From Trichobilharzia regenti (Eukaryota > Platyhelminthes > Trematoda > Strigeidida > Schistosomatidae), in NCBI GenBank assembly GCA_944472135.2, contig OX235265.1, positions 88,506,984 to 88,570,983 on the forward strand: a DNA stretch of 64,000 nt. The letters run 5' to 3'. The notes beneath the pieces were generated by a model. It was not told the origin of the DNA. It did no database searches and was given only the letters and a program-made list of their open reading frames with translations. This document shows positions 54,975 to 64,000 of the stretch, piece by piece. The number at the start of each line of letters is the position of its first letter. The stretch's first letter is position 1. The translations under genes and the position numbers were made by a program.

Positions 54975-56320
54975 ATACTTATGCTCAGGTATTGGTTCAA
55001 CATAATTAACAAAGGTAGATTAAGTGGCGGTAATAATTTTCAACTTGATATGAAAGTTTGAAGGTATGAATATAGATCCAGAAGGGGTATGTAAACAAAA
55101 TTGTATAGGATTAGAGAAACAGTTGCATAATATGTGAAGTAGTTTTCTTTTTTTAACGAAGACAGGTGTGAACGGGATGAACATGGGAACAAATTGAAAT
55201 AATAGTGAGAAAACGATATTCCTTCCCAGTAATAAATTACCCTATCGTGTAGACATGTTGTCTAAGCCAGAGTTTAAATACGGTGATGGTTTGATAAGAT
55301 CCAATATTTGTCTGGGGTAATTTACACTACAAGTAGAAGAAAAACCGTCTTCTTTAAATCTCAAAATAAAAGTGATCCAAACTAGATAACTGATCGATGT
55401 CTACTTCTTACTCGGCGCCCAAATATTTTAGAACTATTCTGTCAAATCTTGACGACAGTCCATTTGAATTATTATTTTGCAATCGAATTAAATTAACAAA
55501 GAAATTAAGTAATTGGCGCAATCATCGTGTTTTCACTCTGTTGTCTGCAACAGAATGCGTATCCTAAGTCCGTAGCTGTCGAGTCACCTGACAACTCCAG
55601 TAGGTCGAATAAAGCAACTCAATCTTCAGAAAGAAGACAAAGTAATTAGTCCGACAGGGTGCTTCAACTAAACTCTAATCCTAAACACCATAATTTTGTA
55701 AATAAGTCTAATCATAAAATTCTAGATACTAACAGTTTGAACAGACATGAAGGTGTGATGTCAGCTGATGCATAGGAAATCCTGATTAATAAATGAAAAT
55801 GGATGTTTTACTAACTAATAATACTTGATCAAAGTTTCCCGACTGTCTATATCCACTTATGGAGACGTTAAGACATTGTTTTACAACTGTTTATCCGCAC
55901 ACACATACACACTGTGTTTTAAGTGTCTAACAAAGGTAGACCAATTTGTAAGTCCGAGGTCAAATTTTGATCACAGCTCATACAATTTTGTTTATTATAC
56001 TTGTTGATACTTGTTTTATGACCCATGATTGGACAAAGTTTTTAAAAACAAGAGATGTTCCTCTTATATATGAACCTCTATTATGTTAATTTCGATTAAT
56101 TTCCCTGAAGAAGTTCGGACAAGATTGCCGTACTAAAGGTTGGAATTACTCATTTCAATCTCGCTGAGATTTTACAAATATAATTTTTTACAAATGATCG
56201 GTAATCTGTTAAGATATACAACGGACCCTATAAACTTCTCTTTGACTTTCCAAAGAGACATGTAAATACAGGCAGACAGTTTACAACTATTTATGCACAA
56301 CATTCAACGAGTCCTTACGC
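54975..56320. other. No gene recognised
   Basis: AT-rich. 56090-56190 has a ccctgaagaagttcggac... stretch that could be a retroelement 3' part, but I cannot assign it. Confidence 0.45.
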
Positions 56321-56324
56321 TCAA

Positions 56325-56930
56325 TGTATCACTCGTGTAAAGTGGTATAATAGGGTGAGCAATATTGAGGTTAGGCTTCAGTCGACTTCTAGGCTAGGAA
56401 AGTAAATCAATAGAGGAGGCTGTGAAGTCACATCGACTGAGATGGTTAAGACATGTGTAACGTCTTCCTAGCCATCGCCTTCCTCGACGGGGAATGTTAG
56501 CTGACATAGGATTGGTCAGGTTGGAAAAGAGCCTGTGATGGTCAAATGAAAACACGGCTTCATCAGTCAATGAAATCTTTGACAGTTAATTTGAGCCATT
56601 TAGGGAGATATAGACTTCCTGACTGGTTGGGGTTCTCAGGATGGTAGACACCGACGGCTGCAGACAATCGGTGATATGGCTCAAAATCCTTCTCAATGGT
56701 GGCGCAGATGTATTCACTCCTTGGGACTTATAATACAAAATAAAACTATATTATTCTTCGATATTACTATTCTTTCTGCCTCGTATGTCTGTTTACTGTC
56801 TCTATTTTGCATTTCCTTTTATTTTCTTCTCTTGCTTTGTGTGCTAACTGAAATGTTTCAACTCGAACTGCTGTACATCGGTGCAAAGTTCTATGTTGAA
56901 ACCAGTCAGTCATTACGCTGAATGTCCAAT
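56325..56930 (+). mobile_element. RTE-2 LINE 3' end
   Basis: Encodes in mixed frames the WYNRVSNIEVRLQS region, LRWLRHV-like, then PDWLGFSGW..., and MAQNPSQWWRRCIHSLGL in one clean frame, then the 3' UTR ending cggtgcaaagttctatgt and CAGT units. 5' truncated and longer than the copy that follows. Confidence 0.75.
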
Positions 56931-56989
56931 TTATTCTCTTTGATTTTATAGTTCTGATTTGTCTTCCCTTGTAGAAGGTGGGTACGTAT

Positions 56990-57495
56990 ATCTCGTATAT
57001 ACCTCGCTGTGAAGCTAAATAGATTGAGATGGCTATGGCATGTGTAACGAATGCCTGGCTATCACTTCCATCGACGGGAATTGCTAGCTGATATAGGGTC
57101 AGCTTGGAAAAGAGTTACAGGTGGTCAAACCAAAACTTGGAATAAATCCATGAAATCTTTGGTGGATAGTTTAAGCCAACCTACACGTAGGGAGGTATAG
57201 AATACCTGGATGGGGTCCTCGGGATTTTAAGAATCTATAGCCGGAGATTATTGGTTATATGGCTCAAAATTGTTCTCAATGATGAAGATACATTCAGTTT
57301 TTGTGATCCCCCATATCCTTTAAATCTTGATGTTTTTCTATGTTGCTATTATTTCTTTCTTTCTATCTCTCCCGCACGTTTCTACTTATTATCTCTCTTT
57401 TGTCTTCTTTTGTGTGATACTATGGAGTGTGGCAAGTTGAACTGGCGCACTTCTGTGCAAGGTCCTATATGGAAACCAGTCAGTATATACCTCAA
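56990..57495 (+). mobile_element. RTE-2 LINE 3' end, second copy in tandem
   Basis: Same orientation and layout as the preceding copy (atggctatggcatgtgtaac, tcgacgggaattgctagctg, ggagtgtggcaagttgaac..gtgcaaggtcctatat). More diverged. Confidence 0.7.
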
Positions 57496-57499
57496 ACAG

Positions 57500-58305
57500 G
57501 TGTTGAATCATTCCCACTGCAGACACATATATAGCGTCTGTTGCCTATGCTTCTTCTCTGTCTTGCTTTATAACTGTCACCGAATCCTATTCCCATGATG
57601 TTCTTTTGTATGTACTTGTGACTGAGCCGCCTGTTTTTCTAGATTTATTATCTCACAATGATTAACTCGCCTAGACTCTTTTATTTTAACTTTCTGTCCC
57701 TCAGATGACATGAACCACTTAAGCTCACCACTATACTAGCTTATGCATTTAACCTCAGTCGTGTATAAGAAGCTCCTTTGAATTTATTCAAAAATAAGGA
57801 CGCAATGAATATTAGAAAAAGATAACTAATGGTTGTGATATAATATGTATGGTGAGGATGTGAAGGCTCAAGATGAAAATTCGAATGTCTAAGCCAGGCG
57901 AACCTCTACGATTTTAACTTTATAGAATTAGAGGGGAAAAGCGGATTCATTCCTACGGCTTTTATCAGTTTCTTTGCATTGTTTTTCAAAAGGGTAGAGA
58001 GTGTGGGGAAATAATATCACTGTTGGCATTGGTTTTGATCAAGATCGGGATTCAATAACATCTGTCCTATGTGGTACCTTGAATCTTTGATGCCCAAAAA
58101 GTTGCAGCGCTCTGGTAAATACTAGTTAGCTTCATAGATTTATCACCTCATAGCGCAACGTCATCATCTAGACAGCTGTCGGTGATAACAAACAAAAAGG
58201 GTCATGTTCGCATCACCTAAATTGTTCTCTTACTATGGCTTACTATGTATTACCTATATAACATCGAAATACTAAGGATTTGTAATTTATAATATGATCA
58301 ATTCA
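57500..58305. other. No gene recognised
   Basis: AT-rich unique-looking sequence. Confidence 0.5.
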
Positions 58306-58307
58306 CA

Positions 58308-58540
58308 ATGTGTCTGTGACTCGATGGTAGGATGGATACTGACTAATCACGCGAGTGATCCAGGGCTCGATCGCTGGCCGACGACTCACTCCTAAACCTC
58401 GCTACTTATCCAATACTAAATTCTGTAAATAGGAGAGGTTGTATGGGGCTAGCAACTTCACCACGTGTAAAGAAACACCACTTCTAGTGAAACATCAAAG
58501 ATTAAGCTTGTTTGAAGCTCTATTTCCCACTGTAGCTATC
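58308..58540 (+). mobile_element. SINE-C, diverged
   Basis: gtctgtgactcgatggtagg, B-box-like GGCTCGATCGC, ctcctaaacctcgcta, ggagaggttgtatggggcta, ...acttctagtgaaacat, gaagctctatttcccac. Confidence 0.65.
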
Positions 58541-58544
58541 GGTA

Positions 58545-59055
58545 ACCTTTTCCATTATACCTCTGCCCACAGTTACACATTATAACTCTCAGTTGTTTTT
58601 TTTTACTTTTTAACCACTTGTATTACGCTTCTTATCGAAAGGTGAATGAAACTGCTGGTTAGCTCCTGTCAATCTTATGAAAGTTAATTTACACTTAAGA
58701 AATGAAAAAAAAAAGAAAAATAACCCACATGTGTAATACACTAACAGACATATAACATCATCATCGAATAATTCAGTGCAATTTTCATAGTTTATATTTT
58801 ATTGCTTAGTAATACGAAGTTGTGCTCATGTATTCAAATTTTAAATAATCTTTCTCTTAGTGAAATCGCTCTTGTCTATCGTTGACTTCTTCAGAATAGA
58901 CGGTCAGACATCATGAAGTTGAGGGATTCTCCTAGAAAATCATTTATTATTCATGTAGCTGACTTGACAAATCTCCACCTTCTGTGTACCTTTTTAGTGC
59001 AGCTAGCCTTCGTATAAACTTTCTGAGCATTCGTAGATAATCCTAAATTTGGTGT
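58545..59055. other. No gene recognised
   Basis: AT-rich. Nothing assignable. Confidence 0.5.
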
Positions 59056-59057
59056 CT

Positions 59058-59196
59058 TTCGTCGGTGGCACAGTGGTTAGGACTCTCACCAACCATGCAT
59101 ATGGTCAAGGGCTCAATTCCCTGCCGACGCACACCTGATATCAAAGGTCAGCCTGCGAAATTTGGACTACCGATATCCCATGCTGAAAATTCCATA
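59058..59196 (+). mobile_element. SINE-B, 5' part
   Basis: TCGGTGGCACAGTGG head, linker, up to gctgaaaattccata, where a 402-bp insert separates it from its 3' hairpin at 59599-59650. Confidence 0.75.
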
Positions 59197-59598
59197 TTCA
59201 TGAAAAATTCCCATTCGAACATTAATAGACAGAGCACCAGTAGTTCAGCTAAGAGTCTCTTTTCGGCGAATTCATTTTCACAGCTGTACAATCGCAAATA
59301 TATATATGGTTATTTTGTGTGTGTGTGTGTGTGTGTACATTAAATTTGTCAAACGAAATACAATTAGTAAGTTCAGATGAATTGGATGTTGATATAAGAG
59401 GATAGTAACAAAAGTGATGAGTAGTCATAAATGATTGTTAAATAAGAGTTCCGTGATGGCGTGAATAGCTTGATGAAAGAGTTGTACTCAGGGTGTACAT
59501 GGAAACAAGATAATATACGGAATTACACAAGGGTTTTAAGTAGTTAGAAAAATAAGCATACAAACAAAAGTTAAGCCAAATCAAACAAACAAATAATA
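59197..59598. mobile_element. 402-bp insert in SINE-B with 11-bp duplication
   Basis: AAAATTCCATA occurs at 59186-59196 and 59599-59609, so the insert can be cut out to restore SINE-B. It holds a (TG)n tract near 59317-59337 and a block (59235-59290) like 26535-26590. No domain or terminal repeat recognised. The duplicated bases are also near A-runs, so slippage is not excluded. Confidence 0.65.
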
Positions 59599-59650
59599 AA
59601 AATTCCATACTTGTACCAAAAATACGGTGTGGAATCAAACTGTTATAAAA
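59599..59650 (+). mobile_element. SINE-B, 3' hairpin part
   Basis: ATTCCATACTTGTACC...GGTGTGGAAT hairpin and A-rich tail complete the element started at 59058. Confidence 0.75.
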
Positions 59651-59949
59651 AAAAATATATCGAAGTCAGCCTGTCTTGAAAGTCTTGATAACCACTAAGA
59701 CGCAATATGAGGTTTACACATACACTGATCAGATAGAGTAAATCTTTTGCTTGTTTATAATTTACCAACCGGAAAAAAACATTTCGATTATTTTTTATTA
59801 TCATTATTCAACTAGTCTCTGTTTGTTGCTGGGGCCACCTGTGATAATGGATTTCCGATCAAGGCATAGAATTCTTTAATTTAATGCTGCACTGTCTGTT
59901 TTCAGTGTGTATATGCCAGTGTCACAAATTCGTTTAATTGTCAAAAGTT

Positions 59950-60660
59950 AGTTTGTAGGAATTTCGTATGTTTCATGTTTGATGGCGGATTGATGTCAGT
60001 TAGAGAGAGAACCACTGAAAACCGGTAGGGAAAACACTGGACAGTTGTTTCATCCTAGTTTGGGACTCTTCACAGTATGCACCCACCGGGCTTGGTACCC
60101 AGGACCTTCTGGTTACAAGTCGAGCTAGCTCGTAGACCATTAAGCCACTGGGAGCCAATCCAGTGGCCCATGAATCCTTTTGTCCAGTGGTCGCTATATG
60201 TCGCGAATTGGCAGTAGTTGCAATTCATGGATTGGTCATTGGGTCGGGTCCCATTAGTTGGATGGTCTGTGAGCTCGCCTTGTGACCAGAAGGTCCTAGG
60301 TTTGAACCTCGGCTGTGGGTATGTACTGATGAGGAGTCCCAAACTAGGACGAAACAGCTGTCCAGTACTCCCTGCAGGCCTTTCAATGGTTCTCTAACCA
60401 ATGTGTGCGTCGGTGGCACAGCGGTTATTACTCTCGCCGATCATGCGCATGGTTCGGGGTTCGATCCCCTACCGACGCACACCTGATATCAATTGGTCGG
60501 CCTGCTAAATTTGTGCTACCGATATCACATGCTGAAAATTCCATATCTGTACCAAAAATACGGTGTGGAATCGAGCTATAATTTAAAAGAAAAAAGAAAA
60601 AGAAAAAAAAGCTTATGATGAAATCCTGTAACCAATCAATCAAATCCCTACAAAACAATA
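59950..60660. mobile_element. SINE-A1 inverted pair carrying a SINE-B
   Basis: Minus copy 59950-about 60160 (heads near 60150), plus copy about 60161-60404 continuing at 60611-60660. The plus hammerhead (about 60330-60376) has perfect stem II, GAAA and CAGCTG but an ATGAGGAG core (C3 to A). The SINE-B at 60405-60610 splits the plus tail. Confidence 0.75.
60405..60610 (+). mobile_element. SINE-B inserted in SINE-A1
   Basis: A-box TGGCACAGCGG, B-box GGTTCGATCCC, hairpin ATTCCATAT/GGTGTGGAAT and an A/G-rich tail (aaaagaaaaaagaaaaag). The SINE-A tail reads accaatgt before and agcttatgatgaaatcctg after, as in uninterrupted copies. No clear duplication. Confidence 0.8.
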
Positions 60661-60669
60661 CATGTATAA

Positions 60670-60970
60670 ATGATGTTATCAGAGAGCAAATGATTTTCAC
60701 ATTAAATGTTGTTGTTGTTGTTAAGATTCTCGTTTGGTTTTACTAATCACAGTTGGTTTTGCTAGTTTGTTCTCTCACTCATGTTATTACATGTCACCAA
60801 TGCGGTCGTGATTTAATTAAGAAAAATAAATCATAGTTTCTTTTTGCTCTGCTGGTGTGGTGGTGATTTATCCTGTGAAAATGTATTCAATACGTCGATG
60901 GTATTATCCAGTGATTAGATTGTTTTCTGATTATTGATGACTGGTGGTCACCTAATTACTCCCCTTATTC
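60670..60970. other. No gene recognised
   Basis: Short GTT repeat near 60708-60722; otherwise nothing assignable. Confidence 0.5.
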
Positions 60971-61306
60971 AATAATATATTATTATTGGGTTCCGAGTGG
61001 AACATAGGGCTTTGGCAGCACATCTCCACTTTGTCCTGTTTTCCTCGGTCCTCTTTAACATGCCCCATGATCGCCCATAGTCTCTCATTTCCTCCCTGCA
61101 CTACCTCTCCTCAATGTCCCCATCGACTACATACCCAACTGATTGTTTCCCAATTGGGTTCTACTCGAGGCCAGGGTCTGGCGTACGATGTCATTCAAAA
61201 ATCTCTTGAGAGTGTGCCCTATCCATCCCTATTTTCTTCGGAATATTTGGTGAACAATAAGTTGTGGATTGGTTCGTTCCCAGAATTCCCTGTTACTAAT
61301 TCCTTC

Positions 61307-61526
61307 GGTGGCGCAGCGGTTAGGACGCTCGCCGACCACGCACATGGTCCGGGGTTCGATTCCCGACCGACATACTCCTTCACCTCTCTAAGTCAGAAAT
61401 AATTCTGGTAAAGAGGAAAGGTTGGGCATGGGGCTAGCAACCCAATCCCGTAAAATTAGCACTACTACAAAAACTTCAAGCCACTAACTTGAACTCCCAT
61501 GTTCCACTGGGAACGTGAAGGAAAAA
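61307..61526 (+). mobile_element. SINE-C body with SINE-B-like head, inserted in RTE-1
   Basis: 220 bp flanked by a perfect 9-bp duplication AATTCCTTC (61298-61306, 61527-61535). The head (GGTGGCGCAGCGGTTAGGAC, ctcgccgaccacgcacatgg, GGTTCGATTCC) matches SINE-B heads. From actccttcacctctctaagt onward it is SINE-C. Confidence 0.85.
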
Positions 61527-61706
61527 AATTCCTTCCCACCGGCCACCTTATCTTTAGTATGGAGACAGATAAAGCAACTGTGTTGGTAAAAGTCTGTAGT
61601 AGCTTGTTGGAAATAGCTTTACATGACGCGCGTGCCAAGTTTCTGACCCATATAGAAGAACTGAATGACTGACTTCACATTTGTGTTGAAAATCTGAATC
61701 TTGTTC

Positions 61707-61896
61707 CTCCATTACGGATAAGATTTTATTTTGATAAATCACACAGTATTGTACAGTTATATTAACTGATGACGTTTCGAGCACAAACTATTGCCACTCA
61801 TAATCATATCAAGTTGCTCTGCAGCTTTGATATGATTATAAAATCTTATCCATAATGGAGTTATACTCTACCACAGTGCCCAAGTTTTATACTTAT
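61707..61896 (-). mobile_element. Repeat H as a 190-bp insertion with inverted ends
   Basis: A perfect 15-bp duplication ATCTGAATCTTGTTC (61692-61706, 61897-61911) in RTE-1. Inside, CTCCATTACGGATAAGATTT is the inverted repeat of sequence ending near 61860, and the remaining right part (ttatactctaccacagtgcc) is the H segment seen at 14434. H may be a terminal part of a Penelope-like element, by its fold-back insertion form only. Confidence 0.75.
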
Positions 61897-62524
61897 ATCT
61901 GAATCTTGTTCTTTATACTGGCTGACTGAGTGCAGAAGATTTGCAAACTGATCTCAGAGTGATGAAGGTCTACCGTGTCTTTCCGACTCTGGTTTTGACA
62001 TCCTTATCACACTGTCTGTAGTTGAAAGGATGCTTGCTAGATAAGTGAAGAAAGTAACCTCTGTCAAATCTCTCCCGTTTGATAGTGACTGGTGTTTATT
62101 GTTGTTGATTTGTTAGCTTCATCACCCCCGTCTTCTCTATGTTCACCTGGAGTCCTGTCTTCGCTCCCAACTAGCCTCTTCAACCACTTTGTTGGTTTTC
62201 GCATACAAGTCTTCAAGTTTGTATGAAATTAAACACAAATCATCCACACGCGAAACTCGAATCTTTTAGAGTCTTCTTATCGGTGGTCCAGTGTATTTCT
62301 GTCAACTCACACCCTGTGCACAATCTGACGCATAATCCAATCCACCACAATTAAGAATATCACCGGTGATAATAGACAGCCAGCCAGCCAGCCTTGTCTT
62401 ATTTCTATATTCACTTCGAAAGTCTCACTGAGATTTTCGTTGTGGATCACCTGACACGTGGCATTGTCATATATATAACTGTCGATAATATAACTTAAAC
62501 TGCTCTTAATTCACGAATACATAT

Positions 62525-63210
62525 GGGTAACGTAATCACAGTAAAGCCTTAGGATATATGGCGTGTTTTATTTAAGTAGTATATACTGCTGTTGCTTTAA
62601 AAAGAATACATATTTAGTTATTTCAACCTTGTGCGTAATATAAAATCCAAAACGCAGGTGGTCGGTCATATGATGGATGACCAAAGTCACCACACGCACA
62701 CACACACACACATACACACACAAAAGCAGCACGTGTACTTCATTAGTTTCTTCATCAATATTGTCCATCTCTACTTATATTTATTGTGTGAAATGAGTGA
62801 GTGATCATTTGCATGACCAGCGTGTGTGTATGTATATATTCTTGCATGTGTGTGTGTGTGTGTGTGTTTGGATGTGCTGGCATCCAGTACGTATCATCTG
62901 CTTGGTATGCGTATACGCATACAGTTATATACAGGCCATGGATGTTTTCTTATTTTCCTCAGACCGTCTATCTTGAATATTCGCCATACACAGACATATC
63001 AATGTCGTACATCAGTTGAAATTCCTATACTTAACCTTTTAGACAGATGACGTCATTTTATACGTGCAAATAGTGATGGTGATGACGATGAATACACATT
63101 AATGAGGACTCCTGAATAAGACAGTCAAAATTATAATCATTAATACAAGTTAACAGGATTGTGCATATAAATTGTGCAATTAGTCATAATAGTAATAATA
63201 ACAACAGTAA
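62525..63210. other. No gene recognised; CA/GT tracts
   Basis: (CA)n near 62693-62721 and (GT)n near 62846-62869. ORFs across them are low complexity. Confidence 0.55.
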
Positions 63211-63214
63211 TTTT

Positions 63215-63472
63215 CTATAGTTTGGTTTGTAAGGGTTAGTTTTGTTTTTACGAGTTGATCGCGGATTGATATCAGTTAGAGAAACATTGAAAACCAGCCA
63301 CAGGGGAATACTGGACAGCCAGCTGTTTCATCCCACCAGTTTGGGAATCATCGTCAGTAAGCACTCACCAACAGGGTTCGAACGCAGGACTTTCCGGTTA
63401 CAAGGCAAGCTAGCTCGTATACCATTCAGCCACTGGGACCCAATTCAATGGCCAGCACATGAATTCTAACTT
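63215..63472 (-). mobile_element. SINE-A2, near-full minus copy
   Basis: Tail tttggtttgtaagggttag, dead hammerhead (ACGATGAT; TGAAA; CAGCTGGCTGTCC with widened stem III), B-box complement GGGTTCGAACGC, A-box complement ccattcagccactgggaccc, short 5' body. H follows immediately. Confidence 0.75.
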
Positions 63473-63473
63473 C

Positions 63474-63590
63474 ATTATGGATAAGATTTTATTTTGATTA
63501 ATCACACAGTGTTGTACAGTAAGATTAACTGATGACGTTTCGAGCACAAACTATTGACACTCATAATCATATCAAGTCACTACTTACACA
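63474..63590. repeat. Repeat H
   Basis: cattatggataagattttat, taactgatgacgtttcgagc and acaaactattgacactcata, as in 61719-61800. Confidence 0.7.
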
Positions 63591-64000
63591 ACTTTTCCCT
63601 TCATTCAATATACATTTGTGGAATCGATTAGATATTGGAATAAAGAAACACTCGTCTTATTTCCCATCTGATTGTAATTGATCCATAACACTCATATTAT
63701 TATTATTTCTGAATGTACATTATCCTATACTGATTTTTATTCAAATGTCTAATCATCAATTGCACTCATGGATATAAATGAATTAAAAAGTTGTATGAGT
63801 GAATTCGTACGAATATGAGCAATAGTTTGTGCTCGAAACGTAGTAGTAATAATAATTCTATCAGTAACAAAGATGAAAAAGTGGAGCGATCTGTGATAAC
63901 AAGAATAAGTTGCAATTTAATTGTGATTTGTCAACTGGGATTTTATTCTCGAGACTTTCCAGGAGTATTTGAAGAACTTTTTACGCAGCAAACTTTTGTT
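63591..64000. repeat. AT-rich end of window with a short H motif
   Basis: 63808-63850 has gagcaatagtttgtgctcga followed by AAT triplets, inverted relative to 63474-63590. The rest is unassigned. Confidence 0.5.

Larger units (their letters stand above)
60975..62520 (-). pseudogene. RTE-1 (SR2-like) LINE with two later insertions
   Basis: Minus strand from about 62520: DDLCLISYKLEDLYAKT (palm motif region; first residue of FADD disturbed), NKVVEEASWERRQ, linker, LYGSETWHARHVK, then the C-terminal block and 3' end at an ATT repeat near 60977. Interrupted by a SINE-C (61307-61526) and H (61707-61896). Frameshifted. Confidence 0.8.

Noticed and set aside
60422..60480. tRNA-like sequences with A and B boxes (also at 9.7, 20.0, 34.8, 49.6 kb)
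   Set aside because: Each recurs with the same downstream non-tRNA body and lacks a consistent cloverleaf acceptor, so they are SINE heads, not tRNA genes.
61732..61790. Possible hammerhead in repeat H (GCTCGAAACGTC next to CATCAG)
   Set aside because: The 3' core resembles a hammerhead, but I could not find a CTGANGA strand at the right distance with a paired stem II.

Overview
This window reads as intergenic or intronic DNA from a schistosome blood fluke (Platyhelminthes, Trematoda). The evidence is strong AT-richness, abundant di-, tri- and tetranucleotide repeats, no ORF longer than 143 codons, and a dense layer of schistosome-type retroelements. These are Smalpha-like hammerhead SINEs, SR2-like (RTE-clade) LINE 3' ends, a second LINE with a YADDIVLL reverse transcriptase motif, and Penelope-like element (PLE) remnants with a GIY-YIG endonuclease. 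I found no host protein-coding exon, functional tRNA, rRNA or CRISPR array that I can support. The tRNA-like sequences are all heads of SINEs.

Working names: SINE-A has a tRNA-Thr-like head plus a hammerhead. Subfamily A1 keeps a hammerhead core and A2 has lost it. SINE-B has a tRNA-like head and a 3' hairpin. SINE-C has a tRNA-like head and a long tail, with no ribozyme seen. SINE-E has a tRNA-like head and its own hammerhead. Smalpha-like is the third hammerhead family. RTE-1 is the SR2-like LINE and RTE-2 the YADD LINE. F, G, H, J and L are unclassified dispersed repeats.

Layout. 0-3.5 kb: SINE-E, SINE-B, a 304-bp foldback element, an RTE-1 end, repeat J. 3.5-12.6 kb: a SINE-rich stretch with hammerhead copies, F with a 36-bp target duplication, an RTE-2 end and a Smalpha-like fold-back. 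12.6-18.8 kb: RTE-1 inserted in H, a SINE-E pair and an RTE-1 copy with palm-domain remnants. 19-23.4 kb: a PLE GIY-YIG fragment carrying an inverted SINE-A pair, a SINE-E pair in J, and L carrying a 192-bp insertion. 23.9-30.6 kb: SINEs, RTE ends, a second F inside a SINE-A, a second L. 31-37.3 kb: PLE, an RTE-2 nested in SINE-C, a Smalpha-like palindrome, RTE-1 and SINE-E. 38-48.3 kb: RTE-1, SINE-C, three PLE fragments and a second RTE-2 copy nearly identical (inverted) to the one at 33 kb. 48.7-54.9 kb: composite SINE-A2 insertions, SINE-B and RTE-1. 56-64 kb: two RTE-2 ends, nested SINE-B/SINE-A, a four-layer RTE-1/SINE-C/H nest and H copies.

The main biological theme is three unrelated tRNA-headed SINE families that share one hammerhead architecture but differ by compensatory changes in stems I, II and III. 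Their copies are repeatedly found as head-to-head inverted (once also head-to-tail) units bracketed by a single target-site duplication, so the units inserted as one event. RTE and PLE sequences in the same window are plausible sources of the reverse transcriptase, but which one mobilises which SINE is inference.
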